Part shown: positions 23,288 through 30,530 of the stretch, piece by piece
Layout: each line of letters starts with the position of its first letter
Numbering within the stretch: position 1 is the first letter of the stretch
Assembly (NCBI GenBank): GCA_036307825.1
Contig: JAXJWW010000016.1
Location: 1 to 41,709 of the forward strand
DNA length: 41,709 nt
Reading direction: 5' to 3'
DNA from: RGIG9060 sp036307825
Lineage (GTDB): Bacteria; Spirochaetota; Spirochaetia; Treponematales; Treponemataceae
Position numbers and translations under genes: made by a program
Notes under the pieces: generated by a model
Told to the model about the DNA's origin: nothing
What the model saw: only the letters and a program-made list of their open reading frames with translations
The model's database searches: none

Positions 23288-23491
23288 TTAGCCTTTGATG
23301 TTGTAGCGTTTGTTAAATCTTTCGATACGACCAGCTGTGTCAACCAATTTTTGTTTTCCTGTAAAGAATGGGTGACATGCTGAACAAATTTCAACGTTGA
23401 TATTAGAAACTGTTGAACGAGTTTCAATTACGTTTCCACATACACATGTAATTTTTGTTAATTCGTACTTTGGGTGTACACCTTCTTTCAT
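23288..23491 (-). CDS. rpmE: 50S ribosomal protein L31 (zinc-binding form)
   Basis: 67 residues from the ATG at 23491: MKEGVHPKYELTKITCVCG... The start is fixed by GGAGG directly upstream and by the family N-terminus; a longer in-frame extension to 23569 is leader sequence. Four Cys (CVC in the first block, CSAC in EICSACHPFFTGKQ) are the zinc ligands of the C+ form. The C-terminus RIERFNKRYNIKG is canonical. L31 bridges the 30S and 50S subunits at the B1b contact. Confidence 0.97.
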   Translation of the reverse strand: MKEGVHPKYELTKITCVCGNVIETRSTVSNINVEICSACHPFFTGKQKLVDTAGRIERFNKRYNIKG

Positions 23492-23511
23492 ATTGCCTCC
23501 AAATATTTGAA

Positions 23512-23559
23512 AAGTCTTGCCCGAACAGTGAGCTACTGCAAACAAAGTCCACAAGACTT
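23512..23559 (-). promoter_or_regulatory. Structured leader of rpmE
   Basis: Perfect 8-bp outer inverted repeat AAGTCTTG / CAAGACTT (minus 23559-23552 and 23519-23512) enclosing an inner hairpin CAGT-agctc-ACTG (23538-23526). It lies between the likely start site (~23574) and the ribosome site at 23500-23496. Weak T content after the stem argues against a terminator. Position and shape suit an autoregulatory ribosomal-protein leader, analogous to L31 leaders in other phyla (inference). Confidence 0.45.
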
Positions 23560-23580
23560 CAAATTTCATAATTTGTATTT

Positions 23581-23586
23581 ATTATA
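23581..23586 (-). promoter_or_regulatory. -10 box of the rpmE promoter
   Basis: Minus-strand TGTATAAT (extended -10) with the TATAAT core at 23586-23581, about 90 bases before the rpmE ATG and 20 after the rho stop. No convincing -35 box. Confidence 0.5.
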
Positions 23587-23606
23587 CAAAATAATTAAAA
23601 TTTAAT

Positions 23607-25268
23607 CTACCCCATTTCAGAAGTATTCATAGAACGCAAGAAAGCTTCATTGTCTTTACTCTTTGACATTCTATCAAGTAACAACTCGATAATTTCAACA
23701 TCATCCATAGGACTGATAACTTTTCTGAGAACCCAAATTTTTTGAAGTTGCTCTTCTGTAAGAAGCAAGTCTTCTTTTCGTGTTCCAGATTTCTTTATGC
23801 TGATTGCAGGGAAAAGTCTTCTTTCTGCAAGTTTTCTTTCAAGGTCGATTTCCATATTTCCTGTACCTTTGAATTCTTCAAAGATAACTTCGTCCATACG
23901 GCTACCAGTTTCGATAAGTGCAGTTGAAATAATTGTAAGACTTCCGCCTTCTTCCACATTACGAGCAGCACCAAAAAATCGTTTTGGCTTATGAAGTGCA
24001 TTTGAATCAACACCACCAGACAAAACTTTTCCTGAAGTAGGAACTGTTTGGTTATAAGCTCTAGCAAGACGAGTAATTGAATCCAAGAAAATAACAACAT
24101 CTTTTTTATGTTCAACCAAGCGTTTTGCTTTTTCAAGTACCATTTCTGCAACTTGAACGTGACGTGTTGCTTGTTCATCAAAAGTTGAAGAAATAACTTC
24201 AGCATTGATAGAACGTTCCATTTCTGTAACTTCTTCTGGACGTTCATCAATTAAAAGAACAATCAAGTGAACTTCTGGATGATTTGTTGTAATTGCGTTT
24301 GCAATTTTTTGCATCAAAATTGTTTTACCAGCTTTTGGAGGAGCAACAATCAAAGCACGCTGCCCTTTTCCAATTGGAGAAAACAAATCCATAATTCGAG
24401 TTGAATATTCTGTTGTTACTGTTTCAAGATTTAATTTTTCGTCTGGGTAAAGTGGAGTTAAGTTTTCAAACGGAATACGAGTTTGAGCTGCACGAGTATC
24501 TTCATCATTTACTGTTTCAATTCTTAAAAGAGCAAAAAATCTTTCTCCATCTTTTGGACTACGAATTTGTCCATAAATTGTATCACCAGTTTTTAAATTG
24601 AAAAGTCTAATTTGACTTGGTGAAATATAAATATCATCTGGACCTGGCAAATAACTATTATGAGGTGAACGCAAGAATCCGTAACCATCTGGCAAAATTT
24701 CTAAAACACCAGAAGCAAAAATGATTCCACCGTGATCTGTGTGAGCTTTCAAAATAATAAAAATTAATTCTTGCTTTTTCATTGGTGCAAGATAGTCACT
24801 TGTAAATCCATAGCGTTCTGCTAAAGCACGCAAATCATGCATACCCATTTTAGTTAATTCATTAATTGAAAGTCTTGGTTTTGATTCGCGAGTTGCGTCA
24901 TCTTCGACCGTTAAATTTGCATTTGAATCTTGTTGATTTTCGTTATTATGATTAAATTGTCGTGAATTATCACGTCTATTTGGCATTCGTTTTTTTATTT
25001 TAGGTCTTACAACAGTTCTTTCTCTTGGATTACTATGATTTACTGTTGTTTCTGTAGTTGGATTTTCAGATTCAGTATTAGATTTTTCTTCATCCGAAGT
25101 AACTGTACTTTCAGAACTTTCTTCTGTTGTTTGATTTTCCACTGCATTTGAAGTTTCGGAATGTTCTTCTTGATTTTCTGACACTAAGTCTAGCTGAAGT
25201 TGCTCTTCGTTATTTGTTACTTGTTCTTCAGAGCTTTCAACATTACGCTTCCGTCTGATAGGTGCCAT
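23607..25268 (-). CDS. rho: Transcription termination factor Rho
   Basis: 553 residues, longer than E. coli Rho (419) because of an acidic/Asn/Ser-rich low-complexity N-terminal ~125 residues. Then comes the Rho_N helical domain (SINELTKMGMHDLRALAERYGF), the cold-shock RNA-binding domain (GVLEILPDGYGFLRSPHNSY, ~185-255), and the RecA-type motor with Walker A IVAPPKAGKTILMQK and Walker B VVIFLDSITRLARAYN. C-terminal LSGGVDSNAL and RLFPAISIKKSGTRKE motifs are intact. It forms a hexameric helicase that ends transcripts. The tail-like extension is common in several phyla and may promote RNA condensation. Preceded by AAGGAG, 9 bp after the bactofilin gene. Confidence 0.97.
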   Translation of the reverse strand: MAPIRRKRNVESSEEQVTNNEEQLQLDLVSENQEEHSETSNAVENQTTEESSESTVTSDEEKSNTESENPTTETTVNHSNPRERTVVRPKIKKRMPNRRDNSRQFNHNNENQQDSNANLTVEDDATRESKPRLSINELTKMGMHDLRALAERYGFTSDYLAPMKKQELIFIILKAHTDHGGIIFASGVLEILPDGYGFLRSPHNSYLPGPDDIYISPSQIRLFNLKTGDTIYGQIRSPKDGERFFALLRIETVNDEDTRAAQTRIPFENLTPLYPDEKLNLETVTTEYSTRIMDLFSPIGKGQRALIVAPPKAGKTILMQKIANAITTNHPEVHLIVLLIDERPEEVTEMERSINAEVISSTFDEQATRHVQVAEMVLEKAKRLVEHKKDVVIFLDSITRLARAYNQTVPTSGKVLSGGVDSNALHKPKRFFGAARNVEEGGSLTIISTALIETGSRMDEVIFEEFKGTGNMEIDLERKLAERRLFPAISIKKSGTRKEDLLLTEEQLQKIWVLRKVISPMDDVEIIELLLDRMSKSKDNEAFLRSMNTSEMG

Positions 25269-25277
25269 AAATACTCC

Positions 25278-25706
25278 TTATTTTTTGTCGATACCTTGAT
25301 ATAGAGTAAGTGAATCTTTATATTCAGAAGAATTCATAGAAAATAAATCTGTTTTTTCAGCGCTTTCTACCATAGAAATTTTTCCCTGAAAATCAACACC
25401 ATCTTCAATTCTTATTCTTGAAGTAGTAACATTCCCCTGAATTATACTTCCGTTTTTCATTTCCACAAATTTTTGAGAAATAATATCACCTTTAACTTTA
25501 CCAGAAACAACAACGGAATTCACAGAAATACTATCTACATTACACATTGCTTCTTTTGAAATTTCTAAATCGCCAGTTGCATTTATAGAACCATGAAATT
25601 TTCCAGTAATAACTAAATTATCTCTAAAAGTTAATTCCCCTGTAAAATCTGTTTCAGTACCTAATATAGTGATATTCTTTTCTTTATTTTGATTAGCTTG
25701 TGCCAT
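25278..25706 (-). CDS. Bactofilin family cytoskeletal protein
   Basis: 142 residues. The central ~90 residues (ITILGTETDFTGELTFRDNLVITGKFHGSINATGDLEI...GKVKGDII...GNVTTSRIRIEDGVDFQGKI) are the repeating beta-helix of bactofilins, with short N- and C-terminal tails. Bactofilins polymerise without nucleotide and act as scaffolds for cell-wall enzymes; in spirochaetes they help shape cells and position peptidoglycan synthesis. Between HU and rho, 9 bp before rho. Confidence 0.9.
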   Translation of the reverse strand: MAQANQNKEKNITILGTETDFTGELTFRDNLVITGKFHGSINATGDLEISKEAMCNVDSISVNSVVVSGKVKGDIISQKFVEMKNGSIIQGNVTTSRIRIEDGVDFQGKISMVESAEKTDLFSMNSSEYKDSLTLYQGIDKK

Positions 25707-25748
25707 ATATTTTTTCCCAAATAAAACTTTAGAAAAGTATAAAAATTT

Positions 25749-26057
25749 TTATTGATTTTTTTCCACAGGCAAATTCCATAAGGAATTTTTTAATTCTTGC
25801 CCAGAACGAAAAGCCGCCACATAATGAGGAGCAACTGAAACTTTATCGCCTGTTTTAGGATTTCTAGCTGACTCTTTGCCTTTTCTTAGACGCAACTCAA
25901 AGGTTCCAAAACCTCTTAATTCGATTGTAGAAGAATCTTTTAATGAATTTTTAACTTCTTCCAAGAAGCTATCAATTACTGTTTGTACAACTTTCTTATC
26001 ATAGCTTGTATTTTCGTATACAGCTTCAACAAGATCAAACTTTGTAACTTTTTTCAT
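25749..26057 (-). CDS. hup: HU/IHF-family DNA-binding protein
   Basis: 102 residues. KKVTKFDLVEAVYENTSYDKKVVQTVIDSFLEEVKNSL and the central GFGTFELRLRKGKESARNPKTGDKVSVAPHYVAAFRSGQELK are the DNABII body with the RNPxTG arm. The Pro of the arm tip that intercalates DNA is in ARNPKTG. It bends and compacts DNA as a dimer. AGGAG precedes the ATG by 9 bases. First gene of the HU-bactofilin-rho series; T. pallidum has a DNA-binding protein II gene near rpsT and flaA as well (from memory). Confidence 0.95.
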   Translation of the reverse strand: MKKVTKFDLVEAVYENTSYDKKVVQTVIDSFLEEVKNSLKDSSTIELRGFGTFELRLRKGKESARNPKTGDKVSVAPHYVAAFRSGQELKNSLWNLPVEKNQ

Positions 26058-26160
26058 GGAATGTAACTCCTAAAAAAATATTCCACCACAAATAAATCTT
26101 GTTCTTTATTTTAATCTAAAAATGGCTAAAAAATAAATTCGATTACCTAAGATACTAAAT

Positions 26161-26212
26161 AAAAAAGTTGCAGACCGTCAAAATACAATTAAGACAGAAC
26201 CTACAACCTTTT
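26161..26212 (-). terminator. Terminator after rpsT
   Basis: Minus-strand AAAGGTTGTAG pairs (with G-U pairs) with CTGCAACTTTT, a ~10-bp stem with a 30-base loop, then T residues down to 26161. It begins 5 bases after the rpsT stop. Confidence 0.7.
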
Positions 26213-26216
26213 CATT

Positions 26217-26495
26217 CTAGTTAGCAGCATTAAATGAAGCATTGTATAACTTCATCATGCGTGATTTTTTTCGAGACACAGAATTTTTTGTCAAAATACC
26301 TTTTCCTGCAGCTGTATCAAGCTCTTTTACAAGTACTTTGAGTTTTTCTGAAGCCAAAGTTTGATCCTTAGCGTGAACAGCCTCTACAAATTTTCTTGCA
26401 GCTGTATGAACAGCACTTTTTGCTGCCTTGTTACGCATACGACGAACTTCGCTCTGCTTGTGTCTTTTTTCAGCAGATGATTTCTTTCCTACCAA
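26217..26495 (-). CDS. rpsT: 30S ribosomal protein S20, UUG start
   Basis: 92 residues from TTG at 26495: (M)VGKKSSAEKRHKQSEVRRMRNKAAKSAVHTAARKF... This is the S20 signature with its Lys/Arg-rich helical hairpin. The TTG is chosen because GGGGGG lies 7 bases upstream and the family starts a few residues before K-S-A-E-K-R; no ATG or GTG is available there. E. coli rpsT also uses UUG, where it takes part in autoregulation, so the same logic is plausible. Promoter and terminator flank it, so it is monocistronic. Confidence 0.93.
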   Translation of the reverse strand: MVGKKSSAEKRHKQSEVRRMRNKAAKSAVHTAARKFVEAVHAKDQTLASEKLKVLVKELDTAAGKGILTKNSVSRKKSRMMKLYNASFNAAN

Positions 26496-26527
26496 AGGAG
26501 AACCCCCCAAACAAAAAACTGTAATTC

Positions 26528-26556
26528 ATTTTACTAAACATAAAGACCTTAGTCAA
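26528..26556 (-). promoter_or_regulatory. rpsT promoter
   Basis: Minus-strand TTGACT (26556-26551), 17-bp spacer, TAAAAT (26533-26528), about 33 bases before the UUG start. Confidence 0.7.
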
Positions 26557-26598
26557 GTAAGATAAAGTATTTATGTTTAATTTATAAAATCCAAAAAC

Positions 26599-26619
26599 TT
26601 TCTTGATAAAATCAAGAAA
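26599..26619. terminator. Second hairpin upstream of rpsT
   Basis: Perfect 9-bp arms TTTCTTGAT / ATCAAGAAA around AAA. On the minus strand it is followed by a short GTTTTT and may back up the adjacent terminator. Confidence 0.4.
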
Positions 26620-26648
26620 AAAGCCTGCACTAAAACATAAGCACAGGC
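26615..26648 (-). terminator. Terminator of the zinc-ribbon gene
   Basis: Minus-strand GCCTGTGCT and AGTGCAGGC form a 9-bp stem (one G-U) around an 8-base loop, then a T-run (26622-26615). Confidence 0.85.
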
Positions 26649-26677
26649 CTATCTTACCAAAAAGAAAAAAGAAATGT

Positions 26678-26848
26678 TTATTTGAAATCTTTTGGTCTAC
26701 GTTCTAAACGTTTACACTGTGTACATTCAGCAACATTCTTTAATCTGCCACTTTCAAATAAAGTCTTCATAACTACTTCACCACCACATGAGCAGAAAAA
26801 TTTGTGTGTAGTAACCGAAGTACGAGAGTTTTTACTTGCTCCTGCCAT
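26678..26848 (-). CDS. 56-residue zinc-ribbon protein
   Basis: The sequence begins MAGASKNSRTSVTTHKF and runs FCSCGGEVVMKTLF, ECTQCKRLERRPKDFK at the end. Two Cys pairs (C-x-CGG and C-x2-C) 20 residues apart make a zinc ribbon; the rest is basic. GGAGG lies 6 bases before the ATG, a consensus promoter is just upstream and a strong terminator follows, so this is a real, probably well-expressed monocistronic gene despite its size. Size, charge and the rpsT neighbour suggest a ribosome- or nucleic-acid-associated protein, but I do not recognise a named family. Confidence 0.85.
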   Translation of the reverse strand: MAGASKNSRTSVTTHKFFCSCGGEVVMKTLFESGRLKNVAECTQCKRLERRPKDFK

Positions 26849-26880
26849 CGTCAGCCTCCGAAATAATCGATATAAATCTA

Positions 26881-26909
26881 ATTATATTATCAACTTTAAT
26901 TAGTGTCAA
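26881..26909 (-). promoter_or_regulatory. Consensus promoter of the zinc-ribbon gene
   Basis: Minus-strand TTGACA (26909-26904), 17-bp spacer, TATAAT (26886-26881): a perfect match to both boxes. It overlaps the last codons of dinG. Confidence 0.9.
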
Positions 26910-29013
26910 GCAAGTATGATATTTTACTGCAAATTGTTGATAAAGTTTCCACACAAATATTTGATTGAGGAATACTATTGATAAAAATAGAACCATATCT
27001 TTTTGTTATCAATCTTTTATCTAAAACAGTTACACTACCCCTATCAGTTGATTTTCGCATCAACCTACCAAAACCCTGTCGAAATTTAATAACTGCATCA
27101 GGAACACTTAATTCCATAAAGGAATTTCCTCCACGCTTACCAATTGCATCACTTCTTGCAGAAAAAACAGGATCAGTTGGAACACCAAAAGGTAATTTTA
27201 CAATGATTACATGTGACAAAGATTCACCAGGAACATCTACTCCTTCCCAAAATGAATATGTTCCAAATAAAACACTACTTGTATCCTTTTTAAATTTTTC
27301 CAATAATCTAAATCTATCATCATCACCTTGTTTGTATAAATTAATACCTGCCTTAGATAAAGTGGAAAAACAAGCTTCAAATGCACTTTTTAGAGATTCA
27401 TAAGAAGTGAATAAAACCAAAGTTCTTCCATCACTTGCTTTAATTAAACGAGGTAAAACATCTTCAACATAAGACTGAAAATTAAAGTCATCAGCAGGAA
27501 CGGCATCAGTTGGAACTGCAAAAATTGTATTTTTTTTATAAGGGAAAGGCGACTCAAAAATACCTTGTAATATCCGTTCTTTATCCTCAAACAAAATTCC
27601 AGTTCGACGCATCCAAAAACTAAAATTTGATGCAATTCCTAAAGTTGCTGAAGTACATACAACCGTTGAAAAAGCTTCAAAAATTCCTTTGTGCAATAAA
27701 GTAGACATATCAAGCGGAGTTTGATAATAATTTATAAACTTTCCTTTATCTATCCAAAATACTTTGTCAGGATTTTCATCATATCTAATAAAATTACTAC
27801 AAAATGCAGCAAGAGCCTCTAAACGTCGTAAAATAGTAGTTGCTTCCCAAACAGAATCAACTTTTTTATCTTCATCAGAAATTCCTTTTAATGTATCGCC
27901 TATCATTTTACAGATTAAAGCTAAATCTGAAGCAATAAGTCTAAAAATATCAAATAAGTCTGTAAAATCATATCGTGGATTATCAAACACTCTTACAGAA
28001 TAATTTTTCCCCATCAATTTTTCTGTAACTTCATCAAGTTCTAAAAGATGAGATTCCAATAAACCAATTTGAGAAATCAAATCACCTACACAACTTGGTT
28101 CAGTTGAAAGAGTTTCAAGTGAAAAAATCAAACCAGCCTTACTACCTTTTCTAGCACGGTAAATCAAACGAATTTGTTTCATCAAATTAAATCGATTAAA
28201 ACCTTCAGAAAAAAAGCTTGTTGCTGCATTTTCAATTCCATGAGCTTCATCAAAAATCAATTTTTTATAGGGAGGCAAAACTCCATTAGAGTCAAATCCG
28301 TTAGCAAGACGCATTTCAATATCAGCAAAAAGCAAATGATGATTTACAACCAAAATTTGACTTGAAGCGGCTTCCTTTTTTACTTTCATCACATAACATT
28401 TATCTTTATGAGGACAAAGTTGACCTCTACAACCATCTGATTCAGAATTTATTCTTTGCCACAAAGATTCAGTTGGCATAAAAGATAAATCTGATTTATC
28501 ACCACTTTTTGTAGTTTTGAGCCATTCTTTGATATTATCCAATTCTTCTTTTTCTTCAGTGAATAAATCAATTTCGTTAATTGTTTCAAAATATCTACGT
28601 AAACAAATATAATTTTGGCGACCTTTTACAAGTAAAGCTTTTATTTTTTTTCCAGTAATTTTTTGAGCAAATGGAATATCTTTTTCAAAAATTTGTTGCT
28701 GAAGATTTATAGTTCCAGTGGAAATTACTATTCTTTCCTTATTTTGAACTGACCACAAAATAGCAGGAATCAAATAAGCAAAAGATTTTCCAACACCAGT
28801 TCCAGCTTCAAACACAGCGATTTTATCTTCATTAAAAGCATGACAAATTCCCTTTAGTAACTTAATTTGAGAATCTCGTTGTTCAAAATTTTCTGTTAAG
28901 CTATCCATAGCTCCACCAGCAGATATCAAACTTGCAAGATTTTCAATATTAAGAGGAGTTACAATATTTTGTGATTCATCATCATTATCAAAAAAATCAT
29001 TTATTTGAGACAT
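26896..29013 (-). CDS. dinG: DinG/Rad3-like superfamily 2 helicase
   Basis: 705 residues. Walker A GTGVGKS (71-77), motif II DEAH in LIFDEAHGIENAA, and C-terminal helicase motifs including VLFGTYSFWEGVDVPG and RQGFGRLMRKSTDRG (motif VI). Cys residues in NYICLRR, DGCRGQLCPHKDKCYV can hold the 4Fe-4S cluster of XPD/DinG enzymes. Such 5'-3' helicases unwind D-loops and R-loops in DNA repair. No N-terminal exonuclease domain, unlike Gram-positive DinG. Its start overlaps the end of creD by 17 bp. Confidence 0.92.
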   Translation of the reverse strand: MSQINDFFDNDDESQNIVTPLNIENLASLISAGGAMDSLTENFEQRDSQIKLLKGICHAFNEDKIAVFEAGTGVGKSFAYLIPAILWSVQNKERIVISTGTINLQQQIFEKDIPFAQKITGKKIKALLVKGRQNYICLRRYFETINEIDLFTEEKEELDNIKEWLKTTKSGDKSDLSFMPTESLWQRINSESDGCRGQLCPHKDKCYVMKVKKEAASSQILVVNHHLLFADIEMRLANGFDSNGVLPPYKKLIFDEAHGIENAATSFFSEGFNRFNLMKQIRLIYRARKGSKAGLIFSLETLSTEPSCVGDLISQIGLLESHLLELDEVTEKLMGKNYSVRVFDNPRYDFTDLFDIFRLIASDLALICKMIGDTLKGISDEDKKVDSVWEATTILRRLEALAAFCSNFIRYDENPDKVFWIDKGKFINYYQTPLDMSTLLHKGIFEAFSTVVCTSATLGIASNFSFWMRRTGILFEDKERILQGIFESPFPYKKNTIFAVPTDAVPADDFNFQSYVEDVLPRLIKASDGRTLVLFTSYESLKSAFEACFSTLSKAGINLYKQGDDDRFRLLEKFKKDTSSVLFGTYSFWEGVDVPGESLSHVIIVKLPFGVPTDPVFSARSDAIGKRGGNSFMELSVPDAVIKFRQGFGRLMRKSTDRGSVTVLDKRLITKRYGSIFINSIPQSNICVETLSTICSKISYLLDTN

Positions 29014-30319
29014 TAATTTCGTACCAATCTATTTTTCGAGTTAAAATCATTAATAAAACAACAATTACAAACAAACCAATACTTCCAATCAATAAAGCAT
29101 AATCCTCAGCTTGTAAAGTTCCCAAAAGTAAAATATAGGAAACAACTTGAACACATCCAAGCATTAAACCCCATTTTAGTTTTTTGAAAATTGAAGCAGA
29201 ATAAAAAATTGTGGATAAGGTAACTGCAAAAGATGCTAAGAAATAACTAAATCCAAAAGAAATATGCTCAGAAAATGAAAGCAAAAGTAAATAAAACAAA
29301 ACATCAGCAAGACCTAAAAGACAATACTGAACTGGATGAATTTTCATTTTGGTAAAAATTTCGCAAATAAAAATTGCCAAAAATGGCACCAATAGAAATA
29401 ATAAAGCATATTTTATACTTCTAAAAGCTTTTTGATAAGCATCTACTGGTGTAATAAATGAAATTTTTACATATTCAGAAATGCGCATTGTATCAGAAAT
29501 CCAAGTCTTAGGAAAATTTGTTGTCATTCCAGGAATATTCCACTCAGCAGAAAAACCATCATCAGAAATATTTCTATTTACAGGTAACCATCCACCTGTA
29601 AAACTTGGACTCTCCCAATTTGAAGATATTTTAAAAGTATTATTTGTTGCTATCGGCTGAATTTTTAAAAATTCTCCTCCTTGCACATTCATAGTTCCTT
29701 TTATAGAAAAATCTTTAGTAAAAAATTCTTTTGGTAATTTGTAGTAAATTGATTTATTAAACGGAGATACCTTATCAAGTTCAACAGATAATTGATTTAA
29801 AACTATATTTTCACATTGAAGTTCAGGTAATTTTGTTAAATTTTTTTTGTTTGAAATACCTAAAATAACAACACCTTGCTCATAAATATAATTTTTATTC
29901 AAAAACATCTCTGTATAAAAATTTTTAGGATTAAAACTACTTTCAAATGAAAATGAACCATTAAAAACAGGAACTTTATAAATTCCTCTTGTTAAATAAT
30001 ATGTTTCAACATTTCCACTAATATCAAAATTTTCTGGAGATAATAACACATATTTTTTTACTTCTTGCTTAATGACTTTGTCCCCATCTTGTTTTTCAAC
30101 AAAATCCATGTATGGAAGAGCAATAACAATTCCTTGTAATTCAAGATTTCCACCTAGGGGTTGCAAAATGGATTCTACGGCTTGTTTTTGATAACTCAAC
30201 CTATCATGCATTAAAGAATCTATAAAACTAATTGGAATTAAAAATAAAAGCAGAAGAATTACAATTAAAAAAGGTTTTGCACCAGTTGTTGAAAAAAAAC
30301 TTTTGATTTTGTCATTCAT
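28997..30319 (-). CDS. creD: CreD family inner-membrane protein
   Basis: 440 residues. One N-terminal membrane helix (FLIVILLLLFLIPISFI), a large periplasmic domain (~40-300) with the family motifs SFIDSLMHDRLSYQKQAVESI and GWLPVNRNISDDGFSAEW-type sequence, then five or so closely spaced C-terminal helices. This is the CreD plan (~450 residues). CreD is linked to envelope stress and colicin E2/beta-lactam tolerance in enterobacteria; here no creBC-like genes are adjacent. It lies directly after the tRNA-Glu terminator and overlaps dinG. Confidence 0.85.
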   Translation of the reverse strand: MNDKIKSFFSTTGAKPFLIVILLLLFLIPISFIDSLMHDRLSYQKQAVESILQPLGGNLELQGIVIALPYMDFVEKQDGDKVIKQEVKKYVLLSPENFDISGNVETYYLTRGIYKVPVFNGSFSFESSFNPKNFYTEMFLNKNYIYEQGVVILGISNKKNLTKLPELQCENIVLNQLSVELDKVSPFNKSIYYKLPKEFFTKDFSIKGTMNVQGGEFLKIQPIATNNTFKISSNWESPSFTGGWLPVNRNISDDGFSAEWNIPGMTTNFPKTWISDTMRISEYVKISFITPVDAYQKAFRSIKYALLFLLVPFLAIFICEIFTKMKIHPVQYCLLGLADVLFYLLLLSFSEHISFGFSYFLASFAVTLSTIFYSASIFKKLKWGLMLGCVQVVSYILLLGTLQAEDYALLIGSIGLFVIVVLLMILTRKIDWYEINVSNK

Positions 30320-30332
30320 AATAATCTACCCC

Positions 30333-30368
30333 AAAAAAAAAGGCTTAATCCTAAAAAGAATTAAGCCT
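30333..30368 (-). terminator. Terminator of tRNA-Glu
   Basis: Perfect 9-bp arms AGGCTTAAT / ATTAAGCCT (minus 30368-30360 and 30349-30341), 10-base loop, then a run of eight T (30340-30333). Confidence 0.92.
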
Positions 30369-30377
30369 AAAATTTAG

Positions 30378-30449
30378 CATCTCCTAGGGGAATTGAACCC
30401 CTGTTGTCGGGATGAAAACCCGATGTCCTAACCACTAGACGAAGGAGAC
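30378..30449 (-). tRNA. tRNA-Glu (anticodon TTC)
   Basis: 72-nt cloverleaf: acceptor GTCTCCT / AGGAGAT, D-arm with TAGTGGTTAGGAC, anticodon stem TCGGG-TTTTCAT-CCCGA with TTC at 34-36, and a T-arm GGGGTTCAATTCCCC. The discriminator is G; CCA is not encoded. Own promoter upstream (TTGACA...TATAGT) and terminator downstream, so it is a single-gene unit. Confidence 0.97.
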
Positions 30450-30473
30450 ATACTGTTGTTCCTTACATTTATG

Positions 30474-30502
30474 ACTATAACAAATATCAGATTTTATGTC
30501 AA
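30474..30502 (-). promoter_or_regulatory. tRNA-Glu promoter
   Basis: Minus-strand TTGACA (30502-30497), 17-bp spacer, TATAGT (30479-30474), ~25 bases before the mature 5' end. Confidence 0.8.
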
Positions 30503-30530
30503 CAAGTTTTGTAAAAAAAAATGAAAATTT

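Noticed and set aside
23492..23569. In-frame N-terminal extension of L31
   Set aside because: The family N-terminus and a GGAGG site fix the start at 23491; the extension contains the leader hairpin.
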